From Prorocentrum cordatum (Eukaryota > Sar > Dinophyceae > Prorocentrales > Prorocentraceae): a stretch of DNA of 64,000 bases. The translations under genes and the position numbers were made by a program. The notes beneath the pieces were generated by a model. That model did not search any database, had not been told where the DNA came from, and saw only the letters and a program-made list of their open reading frames with translations. The stretch covers positions 291,801-355,800 of the forward strand of contig CAUYUJ010021170.1 in the NCBI GenBank assembly GCA_963575745.1, read 5' to 3'. Positions 26,408 through 37,090 of this stretch are shown piece after piece; position 1 is the first letter of the stretch; every line of letters begins with the position of its first letter.

Positions 26408-27940
26408 AACGGCGTCTAATTTGAGTCTGCGGTGGGTACCCACTGTGCTGTGCCCCTCAGCAGGCCTCGAACGTGGCGACAGTTTCACTGATCGCAGCCC
26501 CCCACAGGGATGGCGAGGTCTAATTTGAGTCTGCGGTAGGTACCCACTGTGCTGTGCCCCTCAGCAGCCCTCGAAAGTGGCGACGGTTTCACAGATCGCA
26601 GCCCCCCAAGGGATGGCGAGGTCTAACTTGGGCCCGCGCGTGGCGACACTGCGCTGGGCCTCCCAGCAGGCCTCGAAAGTGGCGACAGTTTCACAGATCG
26701 CACCCCCCAGGGATGGCGAGGTCTAATTTGAATCTGCGTGTGGCGTCACTGTGCTGGGCCCCCCAGCAGGCCACGAAAGCGGCGACAGTTTCACAGAACG
26801 CAGCCCCCCCAGGCATGGCGAGGTCTAATTTGAATCTGCGTGTGGCGTCACTGTGCTGGGCCCCCCAGCAGGCCTCGAAAGTGGCGACAGCTTCACAGAT
26901 CGCAGCCCCCCAGGGATGGCGAGGTCTAATTTGAATCTGCGGTGAGTACCCACTGTGCTGGGCCCCCCTGCAGGCCTCGAAAGTGGCGACAGTTTCACAA
27001 ATCGCAGCCCCCCCAAGGATGGCGAGGTCTAATTTGAGTCAGCGGTGGGTGGCCACTATGCTGGGCCCCCCAGCAGGCCTCGAAAGTGGCGACAGCTTCA
27101 CAGATCGCAGCCACCCAGGGATGGCGAGATCTAATTTGAGTCCGCGGTGGGTGCCCACTGTGCTGGGCCCCCCAGCAGGCCTCGAAAGTGGCGACAGTTT
27201 CACAAATCGCAGCTCCCCAGGGATGGCGAGGTCAATTTGAGTCCGCGGTGGGTAAGCAGGCCTCGATGGCGAACTTTCAGCTCGCGACCTTTCCAGATCC
27301 GACAGGATCGTGGCGAGGTCTAATGAGTCGCCCACCCACTGTGCTGGGCCCCCCAGCAGGCCTCGAAAGTGGCGACAGCTTCACTGATCGCAGCCCCCCA
27401 GGGATGGCGACGTCTAATTTGAGTCCGCGGTGGGTACCCGCTGTGCCGGGCCCCCCAGCAGGCCTCGAAAGTGGCGACGGTTTCACAGATCGCAGACCCC
27501 CAGGGATGGCGAGGTATAGTTTGAGTCCGCGGTGGGTACCCACTGTGGTGGGCCCCCCAGCAGCCCTCGAAAGTGGCGACGGTTTCACAGATCGCAGACC
27601 CCCAGGGATGGCGAGGTCAAATTTGAATCCGCGGTGCGTACCCACTGTGCTGGGCCCCCCAGCAGCCCTCGAAAGTGGCGACAGCTTCACTGATCGCAGC
27701 CCCCCAGGGATGGCGACGTCTAATTTGAGTCCGCGGTGGGTACCCACTGTGGTGGGCCCCCCAGCAGGCCTCGAAAGTGGCGACAGTTTCACAGATCGCA
27801 GCCCCCCAGGGATGGCGAGGTCTAATTTGAATCCGCGGTGGGTGCCCACTGTGCTGGGCCCCCCAGCAGCCCCAGCAGCCCTCGAAAGTGGCGACAGTTT
27901 CACAGATCGCAGCCCCCAGCAGCCCTCGAAAGTGGCACAG
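26408..27940. repeat. Minisatellite A, about 102-bp unit, about 15 copies
   Basis: The repeat unit runs from GTCTAATTTGAGTC through CCCACTGTGCTGGGCCCCCC and CTCGAAAGTGGCGACAG to CCCCCAGGGATGGCGA. Units differ by point changes and small indels; one near 27260 is truncated. Open frames on both strands through the array (for example ARSNLSPRWVPTVLGPP) reflect a unit length divisible by three, not coding. Confidence 0.93.
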
Positions 27941-28929
27941 GGATGACCAGGTAGGAGGCAGGCTGGCACGCAGCGACGAGCGAGGTAAAAGGCAGGGGGG
28001 AAGAGTAAAAGGCAGGGGGAAGGAGGGAAGGAAGAAGGGAAGGAAGGAGACGCGCGAGCAGTGCTCTATTCAAAACGAGAACCCAACGCAGGAGGGTTGG
28101 GAAATAACGTTACACAGAATTGTCCACACGGAAATGCCATAATAAATCCCATGGTATCTTCGTCGTTGCACGCTCCAGAGCTGTGACCATGTGCCGTTAG
28201 TAGGAGGGAACTCAGATCATGCAATTCCCGAGAGTATTGAGGGGTAAGGAAATGCCATAGCACGTAAACGTCCCCGAAGCCCACACCGCCCGCCGTATGT
28301 AGCACTCGGGATTATGCCCAGAAGTAAGCACTAGCGGTGATAGCCCCAGACAATACGATATCATGAAAACCGAGTACCCTGCATGCTGTACCCGACGTCC
28401 GTGCCGACTGGAAGCAATTGACACGAAAGACGCGTATATGAAGAAAACTGTGTAATGCCACAGGAAAAAAAAGTTCCCATCATCATCCGACCTCCAAAAG
28501 GGAACGGTCATCAGGGGCCATTTGGCATGTTGGCAGACCAGAAGGCCTATAGCCATGCCTTTGCTTTGCGCTCGCTTGGAAGACACATCACGGTCTCCGG
28601 CACAATTGATGCGGAGAACTCTTCCGACCGTGCGTGCGAATTCCTTTTACATTGACCACGCGCCCACACGAGCCAGATCCTGCGCGAAGATTCCTTATAT
28701 CTCTCCCCAACAATACGACTAGACATGTTACCGCCGCTACCTGCTCCGCTGGCTGCACCAAATTGATGGGCACCCCCCGCAAGATCCCGCCATCGGGGAC
28801 CATATCCTAACAACCGCCGATCTGCGAGCTGCCGCTTGCGCAGAGCAAGAGAGAGGTCAGAGACACATGCTCAAGCTCCGAAGCTGCTTTCTTGAGCCCA
28901 GATGTCTGCGAACGAGGTAAATGTATTGT
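27941..28929. other. Intergenic, no gene recognised
   Basis: Less GC-rich than its surroundings. Short open frames on both strands have no motif. A purine-rich run (GGAAGGA) lies at 28018-28050. Confidence 0.5.
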
Positions 28930-29320
28930 TGCGTTTTTGGGGAATGTCTCTTGGGGAATTGTTGAGCCGTGATGTTCCTCTCTTGGAAATTGTCTCTTGG
29001 GACTCTCGTGTGGCTCGCTTGAAGATGGCTTGGGGCAAAATGTAAAAAGGCTGGGGAAAGGGGAGGGTACCGCCACTGTGGCTGGGTTCTGGGTCAGAGG
29101 CCTGTTGGATACATGTTCGGGTCTCTTGGGAATCTTCTGGGGAGCATCTTGACGCAATCGTGAAGCCTCGTGGACCTCTGAAGGGCCGTTTGGGGGCCTA
29201 TTCCAAGTAAATTTGGGGCGTCCTGGGGGCATCTTGGAGGCTTCTTGGGGGCCAGCTGACAATCTCTGGGGCCCCCTTGAGGCGGAGAGCTCGAAATGTG
29301 AGTTCGAATTATCCTTTTCG
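28930..29320 (+). repeat. Dispersed TTGGGG-type repeat (copy 2)
   Basis: TTGGGGAAT, CTTGGGGGCC and TCTTGGGA units at irregular spacing, the inverse of 25360-25770. Confidence 0.55.
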
Positions 29321-29929
29321 GGCCATCTTTTTCTTTCCACCACACCACACGCCGCTCCCAAGTGCCGAAGATCGCTCAAGGTGGCCGCCGCCGTGAACAG
29401 AGAAGTGACGGAATGCAAAGGGAAGGCCGTCTGCAGCACGAGCTGCTTTTGAAACTATGATTGGCGTGCCGAGCGTGAGCTGCTTGTGATGTACAATCAG
29501 AGGAGGTCAGCTGCAAATAGTAGGCATTCATCCCCGCGGAGCTCAGGCGCAAGATCTTGAACTAGAACGATGTAAAACACATGTTGCCTGGCTCCAGGAA
29601 CTAAACACTTAAACCGTGCAGTCTCTGTCGTGTCCGACGCAGCAGGCATGGGAAAAGCTGGCAAACAGCGAGCGAGAGAAAGGTATAGAGAAATGGTTCG
29701 AAGAGGGGGAGGGACAGTGAGAGAGAGAGAGAGACAGTACAGCAGCGCGGGTACTAACCAGAAACACTACATCGAAATGGCCGGCCATACATTGAGAGCA
29801 GCGATCCGAGATCCGAGCATTGACCCGAAGCACGCCAATCTCAGCTCACAGGACGTTGCATTGGGAGCATGATCGGCACACAATTTATCTCAGTGCGACC
29901 GCTATCCGAAAAGAGCAACTTTTTATTTT
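29321..29929. other. Intergenic, no gene recognised
   Basis: No motif-bearing frame. A short GAGAGAGA run at about 29705-29725 is the only feature seen. Confidence 0.45.
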
Positions 29930-30620
29930 GCTTTCTTTTGGGAGGGGCGTCTTGTGCAACTTTGATGCCTTTCTTGGGCCGTCTTCATCCTCTCTTGGGC
30001 AACTTTGATGCCTCAGTGAGGGCCCAGTTGGCAGTCTTGAAGCAATCTTGGTGGAGCAGCTTGAGCCGTCTTGGAGCTGTGAGGACCCAGATGGTGAATG
30101 TTCTAAAGGATCTATTTTTCCGGATCGGAAGGCAGTTTGGAGGCTTGTAAGGGGGCTCTGGGGAGGCAGCTTGGAGGCCTCTTGGGGGCTGTTTTTGGAA
30201 GCTCTTGGGGCTGCTTCTTGGGTCTGCTGGGAGCCTCGGGACGGTCCTGGAGGCGTCTCGGCAGCCTCTTGGGGCTTCCTGTTCCCCCTCTTGGGCCTAT
30301 CTTGGGCATGTGCTGGGACGCTTTTGGGCAGTCTTGGGCGGATCCTGGGCAGTCTCGAGGCTTTCGTGGGTTGTCTTGGCGCTCTCTTGGAAGCCTTTTT
30401 GGCCATCTTGGGGAGGACTTGGGGGTCTCTTCGGCCTTCTTACAGCGTTGGAAGCTTGAAAACGTGAGAAGGCCAAAAACTGTTTTTTGTTGCCTCTCGG
30501 GGCTCTCTCGGGGGACTTTCTGTAGCTTTCTGGGGGTCCTTGTTGGCCGCTTACTGGATGTCTTGGGCCTATCTACGGCATGTCGGTGCCATCTGGGCTG
30601 TCTGGGGGGGGGGGGCTCGT
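29930..30620 (+). repeat. Dispersed TTGGGG-type repeat (copy 3)
   Basis: Longest copy of the family, with CTTGGGGGCTGTTTTTGG-like units and the internal AAAACTGTTTTTTGTTGCC gap that matches the gap of copy 1 in reverse orientation. It ends in a G-run at 30602. Confidence 0.65.
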
Positions 30621-30771
30621 CGAGGCCTCCTCATGCCACCCGGCGCTCCGTACCGAGTCTCGGGCACCATCCGGGACGCTCCCGGGGCCGCTCGTGTGAG
30701 CGTCGGAGGCCCCGAGCCGCGATGCCCTGTCAAGGCCCCATTGTTGGAGGTCCATGGCCCTCTATTCTGGT

Positions 30772-31670
30772 ACATGTATGTATGTAGGTATGTATGTATG
30801 TATGCAGGTATGCATGTATGTATGTATGTATGTATGTATGTATGTGTGTATGTATGTATGTATGCATGTATGTATTTATGTATGTATGTATGTATGTATG
30901 TATGTATGTATGTATGTATGTATGTATGTGTATATGTATGTATACGGATGTATGTATATGTAAATGTATTCATATGTACATGTAGGTATATGTATGTACA
31001 TGTATGAACATATATATATGTATGTATATGTATGTAGGTGTATATGCATGTATGGGTATGTTTATGTATATGTATGCACGTATGCATGTATGTATATATG
31101 TATGTGTGTATGCATGTACGCATGTATGTATGTATGTATATATGTATGTATACGTATGTATGTGTATGTAGATGTATGCATATGTATATGTATGTATATG
31201 TATGTACATGTGTGAACATATATATATATGTGTGTATGTGTATGTATATGTATGTAGGTGTATGTGTATGTATGTGTATGTTTATGTGTATGTATGCATG
31301 TATGCATGTATGTATGTGTGTGTGTGTATGTATGCATGTATGCATGTGTGTATGTAGTATGCCTGTGTGTATGTGTGTATGTATGTGTGTATGTATGTAT
31401 GTATGCTTGTATATATGTATGGGTGCATGCATGTGTGTATGGTAGTCTGCATGCACATATGTATGTATGCATGCATGGATGTATGTATGTATGCATGTAT
31501 GTATGTATGCTTGTGTGTTTGTGTGTATGTATGTATGCATGCATGCATGCATGTATGTATGTGTGAGTGTATGCATGCATGTATGTATGTATGCATATTT
31601 ATATATAACTATATTTATGTATTATGTGTATACATATATATGTATATATTCATGTGTACGTGGGTGTGTG
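30772..31670. repeat. (TATG)n tetranucleotide array, about 900 bp
   Basis: TATG/TGTA repeats, purest at 30772-30930 and then drifting into TATATG, TGTG and TACA variants. All six frames stay open (Tyr-Val-Cys-Met or Thr-His-Ile), which generates many false ORFs. Confidence 0.97.
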
Positions 31671-31684
31671 TATCTACTAGAACC

Positions 31685-31707
31685 ATCGCGCGCGATTCGC
31701 GCGCGAT
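31685..31707. repeat. CG-alternating perfect palindrome
   Basis: ATCGCGCGCG, a 3-nt ATT loop, then its exact complement. A 10-bp stem of alternating CG that could form a cruciform or Z-DNA, directly after the TATG array. Confidence 0.8.
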
Positions 31708-31961
31708 CAGGTGCTGGAAGGCCTCAGACCTTGACGACTTCACTGCTCCACTGAAAGAGTAGACCACAGATAGTTTGAACGGGAAATGAATAAGTGCTCA
31801 TGACGCTGAACGCATGATGGGCAGTGGAAAACCCATGCATGTCAATCCGCATTCCGGAACTCTTTAGGGGAAGCTGGTTGCGTAGGGGGGCGGAGGCCTG
31901 ATGAATCGGGTTCTCAGAAGGCCTTCTGGAACATTGGTCTTGGGGAGCCTGTTGGGACGTG

Positions 31962-32090
31962 TCGTCGTCGTCGTCGTCGTCTTCGTCGTATTGTCGTCGT
32001 CGCCACTTGGGGCATGCCGTCGACGTCGTCGTTGTCGCCCTCGTCTTCGTCGTCTCGTCGTCTTCGTCGTCGTCGTTGTTGGTTCCGAGG
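31962..32090. repeat. (CGT)n triplet-rich segment
   Basis: GTCGTCGTC runs at 31962-31995 and 32020-32080 with short interruptions. Poly-Val/Ser/Thr frames here are artefacts. Confidence 0.85.
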
Positions 32091-32254
32091 GGCATTTGGG
32101 GCAATTTTGTGCGAAACGATCTGCGGAGGGCCGCGAGAAGGCGATCACTCATGTTCCCAGTCAACTTCTCAGGCAGCTCTCCGGTAGCGCGATGGTACTC
32201 CGGAGCCTCTGGAGACTCTCGGGCCCATGATGAACCATGTCCAAGGAAGGCTTT

Positions 32255-32560
32255 CTGGGGACATGATTTGTTGGGGTGTGTTGGGGGGCCTGTTGGGCGT
32301 TCCCTGGGGGCCCCGTGGGGGCCTCTTGGGGCTTCCTGGGGGCCTCTTGGGGGCCTAACGCGGCTTTGTGGGAGCCTCTGGTGGCCTCTGAAAGCCTACT
32401 GGGGGCCTCTAGGGCCAGAGACCTCGAACTATACCAGTTCGCGGTCCCCCTGTGGACCCCCTCTTGGGGCGCTCTTGGGGCACACGTGGGTTGCCTGGGA
32501 GCCTCCTGGGCCGTCTTGGGGCCCTCTTCGGGGCCTCGTGGGCCGTCTTGGAACGATCTG
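32255..32560 (+). repeat. Dispersed TTGGGG-type repeat (copy 4)
   Basis: GGGGGCCTCTTGGGG units repeated at 14-25 bp spacing, followed by the CGAGAACGCCAAAA gap segment shared with copy 3. Confidence 0.6.
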
Positions 32561-32736
32561 AAGGAGGGAGCGCTGGGAAGCGGGAAAAGCGAGAACGCCA
32601 AAATCTTCCCAAAACCATCGGACAATACATCACTTTTGCCTCTGGGCCGTCTCGGGAGCTCTGAGACCCCCCGGGATCACCAGGGGGCGCCCATGGGGGG
32701 TACAGGCAGCGGCCCGCCCCCCCCCCCGGCCCAATC

Positions 32737-32738
32737 CG

Positions 32739-32771
<33 letters not shown>

Positions 32772-32827
32772 TATGGAATTATATATTCATATATTTATAT
32801 ATATATATATATATGTATATGAATACG

Positions 32828-32862
<35 letters not shown>
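32737..32862. repeat. (TA)n and (CA)n dinucleotide arrays
   Basis: TA repeats at 32740-32760, 32794-32816 and 32832-32859, with ACACACAC between. Confidence 0.95.
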
Positions 32863-35390
32863 GCACATATCTGACAAATTTATCGATGGCCAACCAAGCC
32901 GGGCCGAACAAAACGTCACAGCGTGGCGCTGCTTCTCGGCATATCGACCTCATCTGGAAGCTTTTCCCCCGCCCGACCACACGCGTCAAACCGTTGAATG
33001 AAACCGACATCATGACATCCATGTCCTCGGTCAGCGCATCCTTTGTGGTTCTATATGAAATACGGTCTCGACCACCCAATTGGGCGGAGAACGCAGCGAT
33101 GCGGTGTTGCCGCCAGGGAGCGTCGGAGACCCTCGCCGATTGCTTGCACATCAGAACGTACCCTCCCATGCCACACTGTTTGTCCCCGGACGTAGTGCTG
33201 AAATGGAACCGGCCAGTCGTCCCAACTGCGTTCGAATTTGGCGCTGCACTACCGTATCCCGCTGCGCAGCTAGAAGGTATGTGGTGCCACGCCACGCCGC
33301 GCCACAACACGCCATCCGCCTAGTCGGCCGCGAACGACCCGCGGGCCGGAAGGTGATGCTGCCGTCCTGAAACCTCTGGATGGGCAAGGAGGGACGCAGC
33401 GAAGGCGGGGAGACCCGGGGCCCCTAGCCCGCCGCTAACGTCAGTCTGCGACGACGCCATGGAAGCACACAGGACCCAATAAACAGAACGGTCCGAAAAA
33501 ATCGCCACACCAGCGGTGGCGCAGGGCGGATGACCAAGACGTCGCAGGGTGGCACCACAAAAGCAGATGACCAAGACATCACATAACAAATGCTGGCATC
33601 GCTTGGTGAGAGACACCCGACGTACCCTGAATCAGCGAGCTCGGCCCCATCTGCCAGGGACTCGGGGGAGGCTGACCACTCGGTAAAAACGGGCGGGCTG
33701 GCAGATGGAAGGGGCACGCACCCCCCTTTTATGCCGCCCCCGGACGGTCGGGGGAATCCGCCGCCAGCAGAGTGCAGCGTGGAGACACAGACACCGACGG
33801 TGCAGCCAAACCATGTGCCTGCCGACCAGGGAAGAGCCAGGGTTCCTCGCCCTGCCTGCTGTCCTTACCGAATCTCCCCACGAACACATGCAAACGTCGA
33901 ACCTAATGACCAGCTTCCGGTGTCGAAGGGTCATTTTAAGGCGCCCACCTCTCCCGACCATGGCCGCAGCCACCGCCGAGCGCACGGGCGCCCAGGGAGC
34001 GCGCGCCACCATCCGACCATGGCTGGAACCGTCGCCGAAAGACATGCGCCCACCCGAGTGACGGCGCGCCTGGACCGCGGGCGTCGCCGCCCTGCCTCCC
34101 CATGACCTCCCAGGGGACAGGCCCGAGGACCTAACCGCCCCTGGAAGGATGTTGGACGAGGATGGCTGTGCTCTCCCGCCCCCGATCGCCGCGCGAAAAA
34201 TCCAGAAATACGTACGACCAAACCCGCGAACAGAGACCCAACACCAAAGGCACAACAAACCCAGCCCCACCAGTGGCCCGGAAAGGGGGGCGCTTTCCCC
34301 GGGGGGGCGCGGGTGAGCCGAATCCCCTCCCGCCACCGCCCCTCCAGGCCCGCGCGCGCCGGTGAAGCTCAGACCACACAGACCCAACCCCAGAACGGGG
34401 GGCGAGCCACGTCAGGGCTGCGAACCCCAAGGGAGGAGAGGAGTGGAAAGGAGGAGGGGAGGAGGGCCAAAGGGAGGGGGGGATAGGAGGGGAGGAAGGG
34501 AGGGGGCGCAAGGAGAGCGGCAGAAGGAAGGGGCGCCGTCCAAACGCGGACTACCCCCCACCCAGTGGGGAACATGGGCTGGGGCCAGGCGGCGAGGAGT
34601 AGGGGCGCGCTGCACCATGTGAGGCCGCGTTCAAGCAGAACAGGAGGTCTGTGTACTCTGCACCTGGGTACATGGTGCCTCGCCTCGCCTCGCCTCGCCC
34701 TCCGGGTCGCTGCCATAGTGCGGTGCCCAGGCCAGCAGGCGGTCCAAAGTCTATGTGCAGCCTGGGGGGTCGCAGAGATCGATACGGAAGCCCCCCCCCT
34801 GCTGGACCCCCCTGCCACACTCTCCAAGCGGACCCCGAGGGAGGGGGGCAGGGGGAGCAGGAGCCCAGGAACCCAGGAGACCAGGAGCCAGGGGAGGGGG
34901 GGGCGGGGAGGGGGAGGACCAGGGGCCCCGAGGAAGGGGGGGAGGGGGGAGAGGGGTCCGACCGGGGAGTGGCAGGGGAGGCCAACCGGGGGAAGAGGGA
35001 GGAACATGGTGTATCATCGTGAGCACAGCCCCGTATCCAACCGCACATGCCCGCACGACACCCGCCAGAGGCGCGTGACCCCATAGCGGAGGCACATAAA
35101 CAGCGGGGTACTCCGTACCACGGGGGCGGCCGCAACAGCGGTGAGCGCCGAGCACAGTGGCCCCACTTGATGCATGCAGGCATTGGGGCCGACGCCCCAA
35201 AAGGCCCATTCATTCACGGCTGAGGGACGCGCCCCCCCTGGGCACTGGCCCCAGGAGGCCCGAGGGGGGCGCTCCCCCCCCTGGGGCCCCGCCCACCACA
35301 AGGGGGGCGTTGCGATCGAGACCTCCGTCCTGGAGAGAGCGTTCAGCGCAACGAGTTGGCGATGAGATTTCCGATCCCAGCCCGCGCGTT
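32863..35390. other. Long stretch without a recognised gene
   Basis: 32886-33323 has open frames on both strands (145 and 171 codons) that look less compositional than the rest, but I find no motif and cannot choose a strand. From 33400 the DNA becomes very GC-rich with A/G tracts (34430-34510, 34840-34990), whose frames are Gly/Arg/Pro artefacts. Confidence 0.45.
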
Positions 35391-35743
35391 CGCAGTCATG
35401 CAAAGGAATTCTGAACGCGCCCTTCTCCTGTCGCTCGCGGCCCCTCGCGGCCGCCGGCGTCCACGGCCGTCGCCGCGGCGCCCCCGCCATCGCCGGCTCC
35501 TCCGCCTGCCCCCGCGGCGGCTCCCGCCGCCAAGGCTGCTGCCGCAGGCGGGCCGCCCGCGGCAGCCGCGGGCCCCTCCGCCGCTCCTGCTGCAGCTGCT
35601 GGGCGCCGCAGCACTCCGTCAGGGCCCGCCTTGCCCTTGCCCTTCCCCCTGCCCCGCTTGCCCGGCGCCTGGCCCTTTTGTGGCCGCTCTTGCCATCCCG
35701 GCCGTCCTTCCCGGCGCCCTTCTCGCGCTCCGCCCTGGCGCGC

Positions 35744-36300
35744 TCAGCCCACGTGCAGCACCGCCCTCGGCGGCGCCTGGCCGGCAGGCACCGCCGGGAC
35801 CAGGACGCCCCCTACGGCCAAGCCAGAGGCCTGGCGCAGGTGGCGGTCCAGGGTCGTCAGTTTGCTCCTGATGACCCACGTCTCGTGGCACGGCTCCAGG
35901 ACAAGGTTGAACTTGCCCGGGAGCCTCACCCTGTGCCCCGCTGTCGCGTCGAAGCCCCCCTGGGCGTAGACGCCTAGGAGGACTCCGTCGGCGTTCATCA
36001 TCTGCTGGATCTCTCCAACACCGACGGCCTGGTCGACCTTCTCCTGGGCGGTGTCCTGCCGCGGCGCCAGGTGCCAGACCAGGCCCAGGTGCCTGGCGGG
36101 CCACTCGCGGCGCATCTCGCGGCGCTCTTTCTGTGGCTCGCGAGCAAGCCACAGCGACTCGCAGGGCCCCTCATACCAGACGGACACCCGCCGGGTTCCC
36201 TTCCCGAGGCGCTCCACCAGGCCCCCCAGGATCGCCTGCCCCTGGCGGAGCTCCCCCACCTCACTCTTGCTCCAGGGCACCCTGCCGCTGGGGCCTCCGG
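35744..36300 (-). pseudogene. Unrecognised coding fragment, about 170 codons
   Basis: The minus frame between the minisatellite and a Pro/Ala-rich tail has balanced composition: SEVGELRQGQAILGGLVERL, VSVWYEGPCESLWLAR, MRREWPARHLGLVWHLAP, and then GEIQQMMNADGVLLGVYAQG and FNLVLEPCHETWVIRSKLT. It reads like a real globular domain, perhaps an exon of a host gene or a retrocopy. I do not recognise the family. The start is unclear: upstream codons come from minisatellite B. Downstream of about 35830 the frame becomes compositionally biased, and 35396-35614 (minus) is an Ala/Gly run. Confidence 0.4.
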
Positions 36301-37090
36301 TGGGGCTCCCTATGGAGCCACGATCCTCGTGAGGGGTGTGCCGAAATGGGCGGGGTGACGCATGCGGACCCCGCCGCTGGGACCTTCGGTGAAGCTCCCC
36401 CTGGGGCCACGATCCTCGTGAGGGGTGTGCCAAAATGAGCGGGGAAACGCATGCGGACCCTACTGCTGGGGCCTTCGGCGGATCTCACTATGGGGCAACG
36501 ATCCTCGTGACGGGTGTGCCGGCACGAGCGGGGTGACGCATGCCGCATGCGGACCCCACCGCTGGGGCCGTCGGTGGAGCTCCCCATGGGGCCACGACCG
36601 TGATGGGTGTGCCGAAATGGGCAGGTGGACGCATGCGGACCCTGCCACTGGGGCCTTCGGCGGAGGTTCCTATGGGAAACGATCCTCGTGAGGGGTGTGC
36701 CGAAATGGGCGGGGTGACGCATGCGGACCCCGCCGCTGGGGCCTTCGGCGGAGCTCCCTATGGGGCAGTGATCCTCGTGAGGGGTGTGCCGAAATGGGCG
36801 GGGAGACGCATGCGGACCCCGGGTTTGCCGAAATGGGCGGGGAGACGCATGCGGACCCTGCTGCTGGGGCCTTCGGTGAAGATCCCCATGGGGCCACGAT
36901 CCTCGTGACGGGTGTGCCGAAATGGGCGGGGGGGCGCATGCGGACCCCGCCGCTGGCGCCTTCGGTGGAGCTCCTTATGGGGCCACGATCCTCGTGAAGG
37001 GTGTGCCGAAATGGGCGGGGTGACGCATGCGGACCCCGCCGCTGGGGCAGTCGGTGGAGCTCCCTATGGGGCCACGAACCGTGTGCAGGG
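36260..37090. repeat. Minisatellite B1, about 89-bp unit, about 9 copies
   Basis: The unit includes GGGGCCACGATCCTCGTGA, GGTGTGCCGAAATGGGCGGG, GACGCATGCGGACCC and CTTCGGTGGAGCTCCCTAT. It is related to minisatellite B2 (48420-49750), which shares GGACGCATGCGGAC and GGTGGAGCTCCCTATGGGG. Confidence 0.93.

Noticed and set aside
26408-27940. Repeat protein encoded by minisatellite A
   Set aside because: Unit length divisible by three keeps frames open on both strands; no start context or conserved residue pattern beyond the DNA repeat.
30772-31670. Many long open frames on both strands
   Set aside because: They are translations of the TATG microsatellite with no stop words, not genes.
32886-33323. 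Candidate gene with frames on both strands
   Set aside because: Cannot decide strand; no motif on either; left as unassigned.
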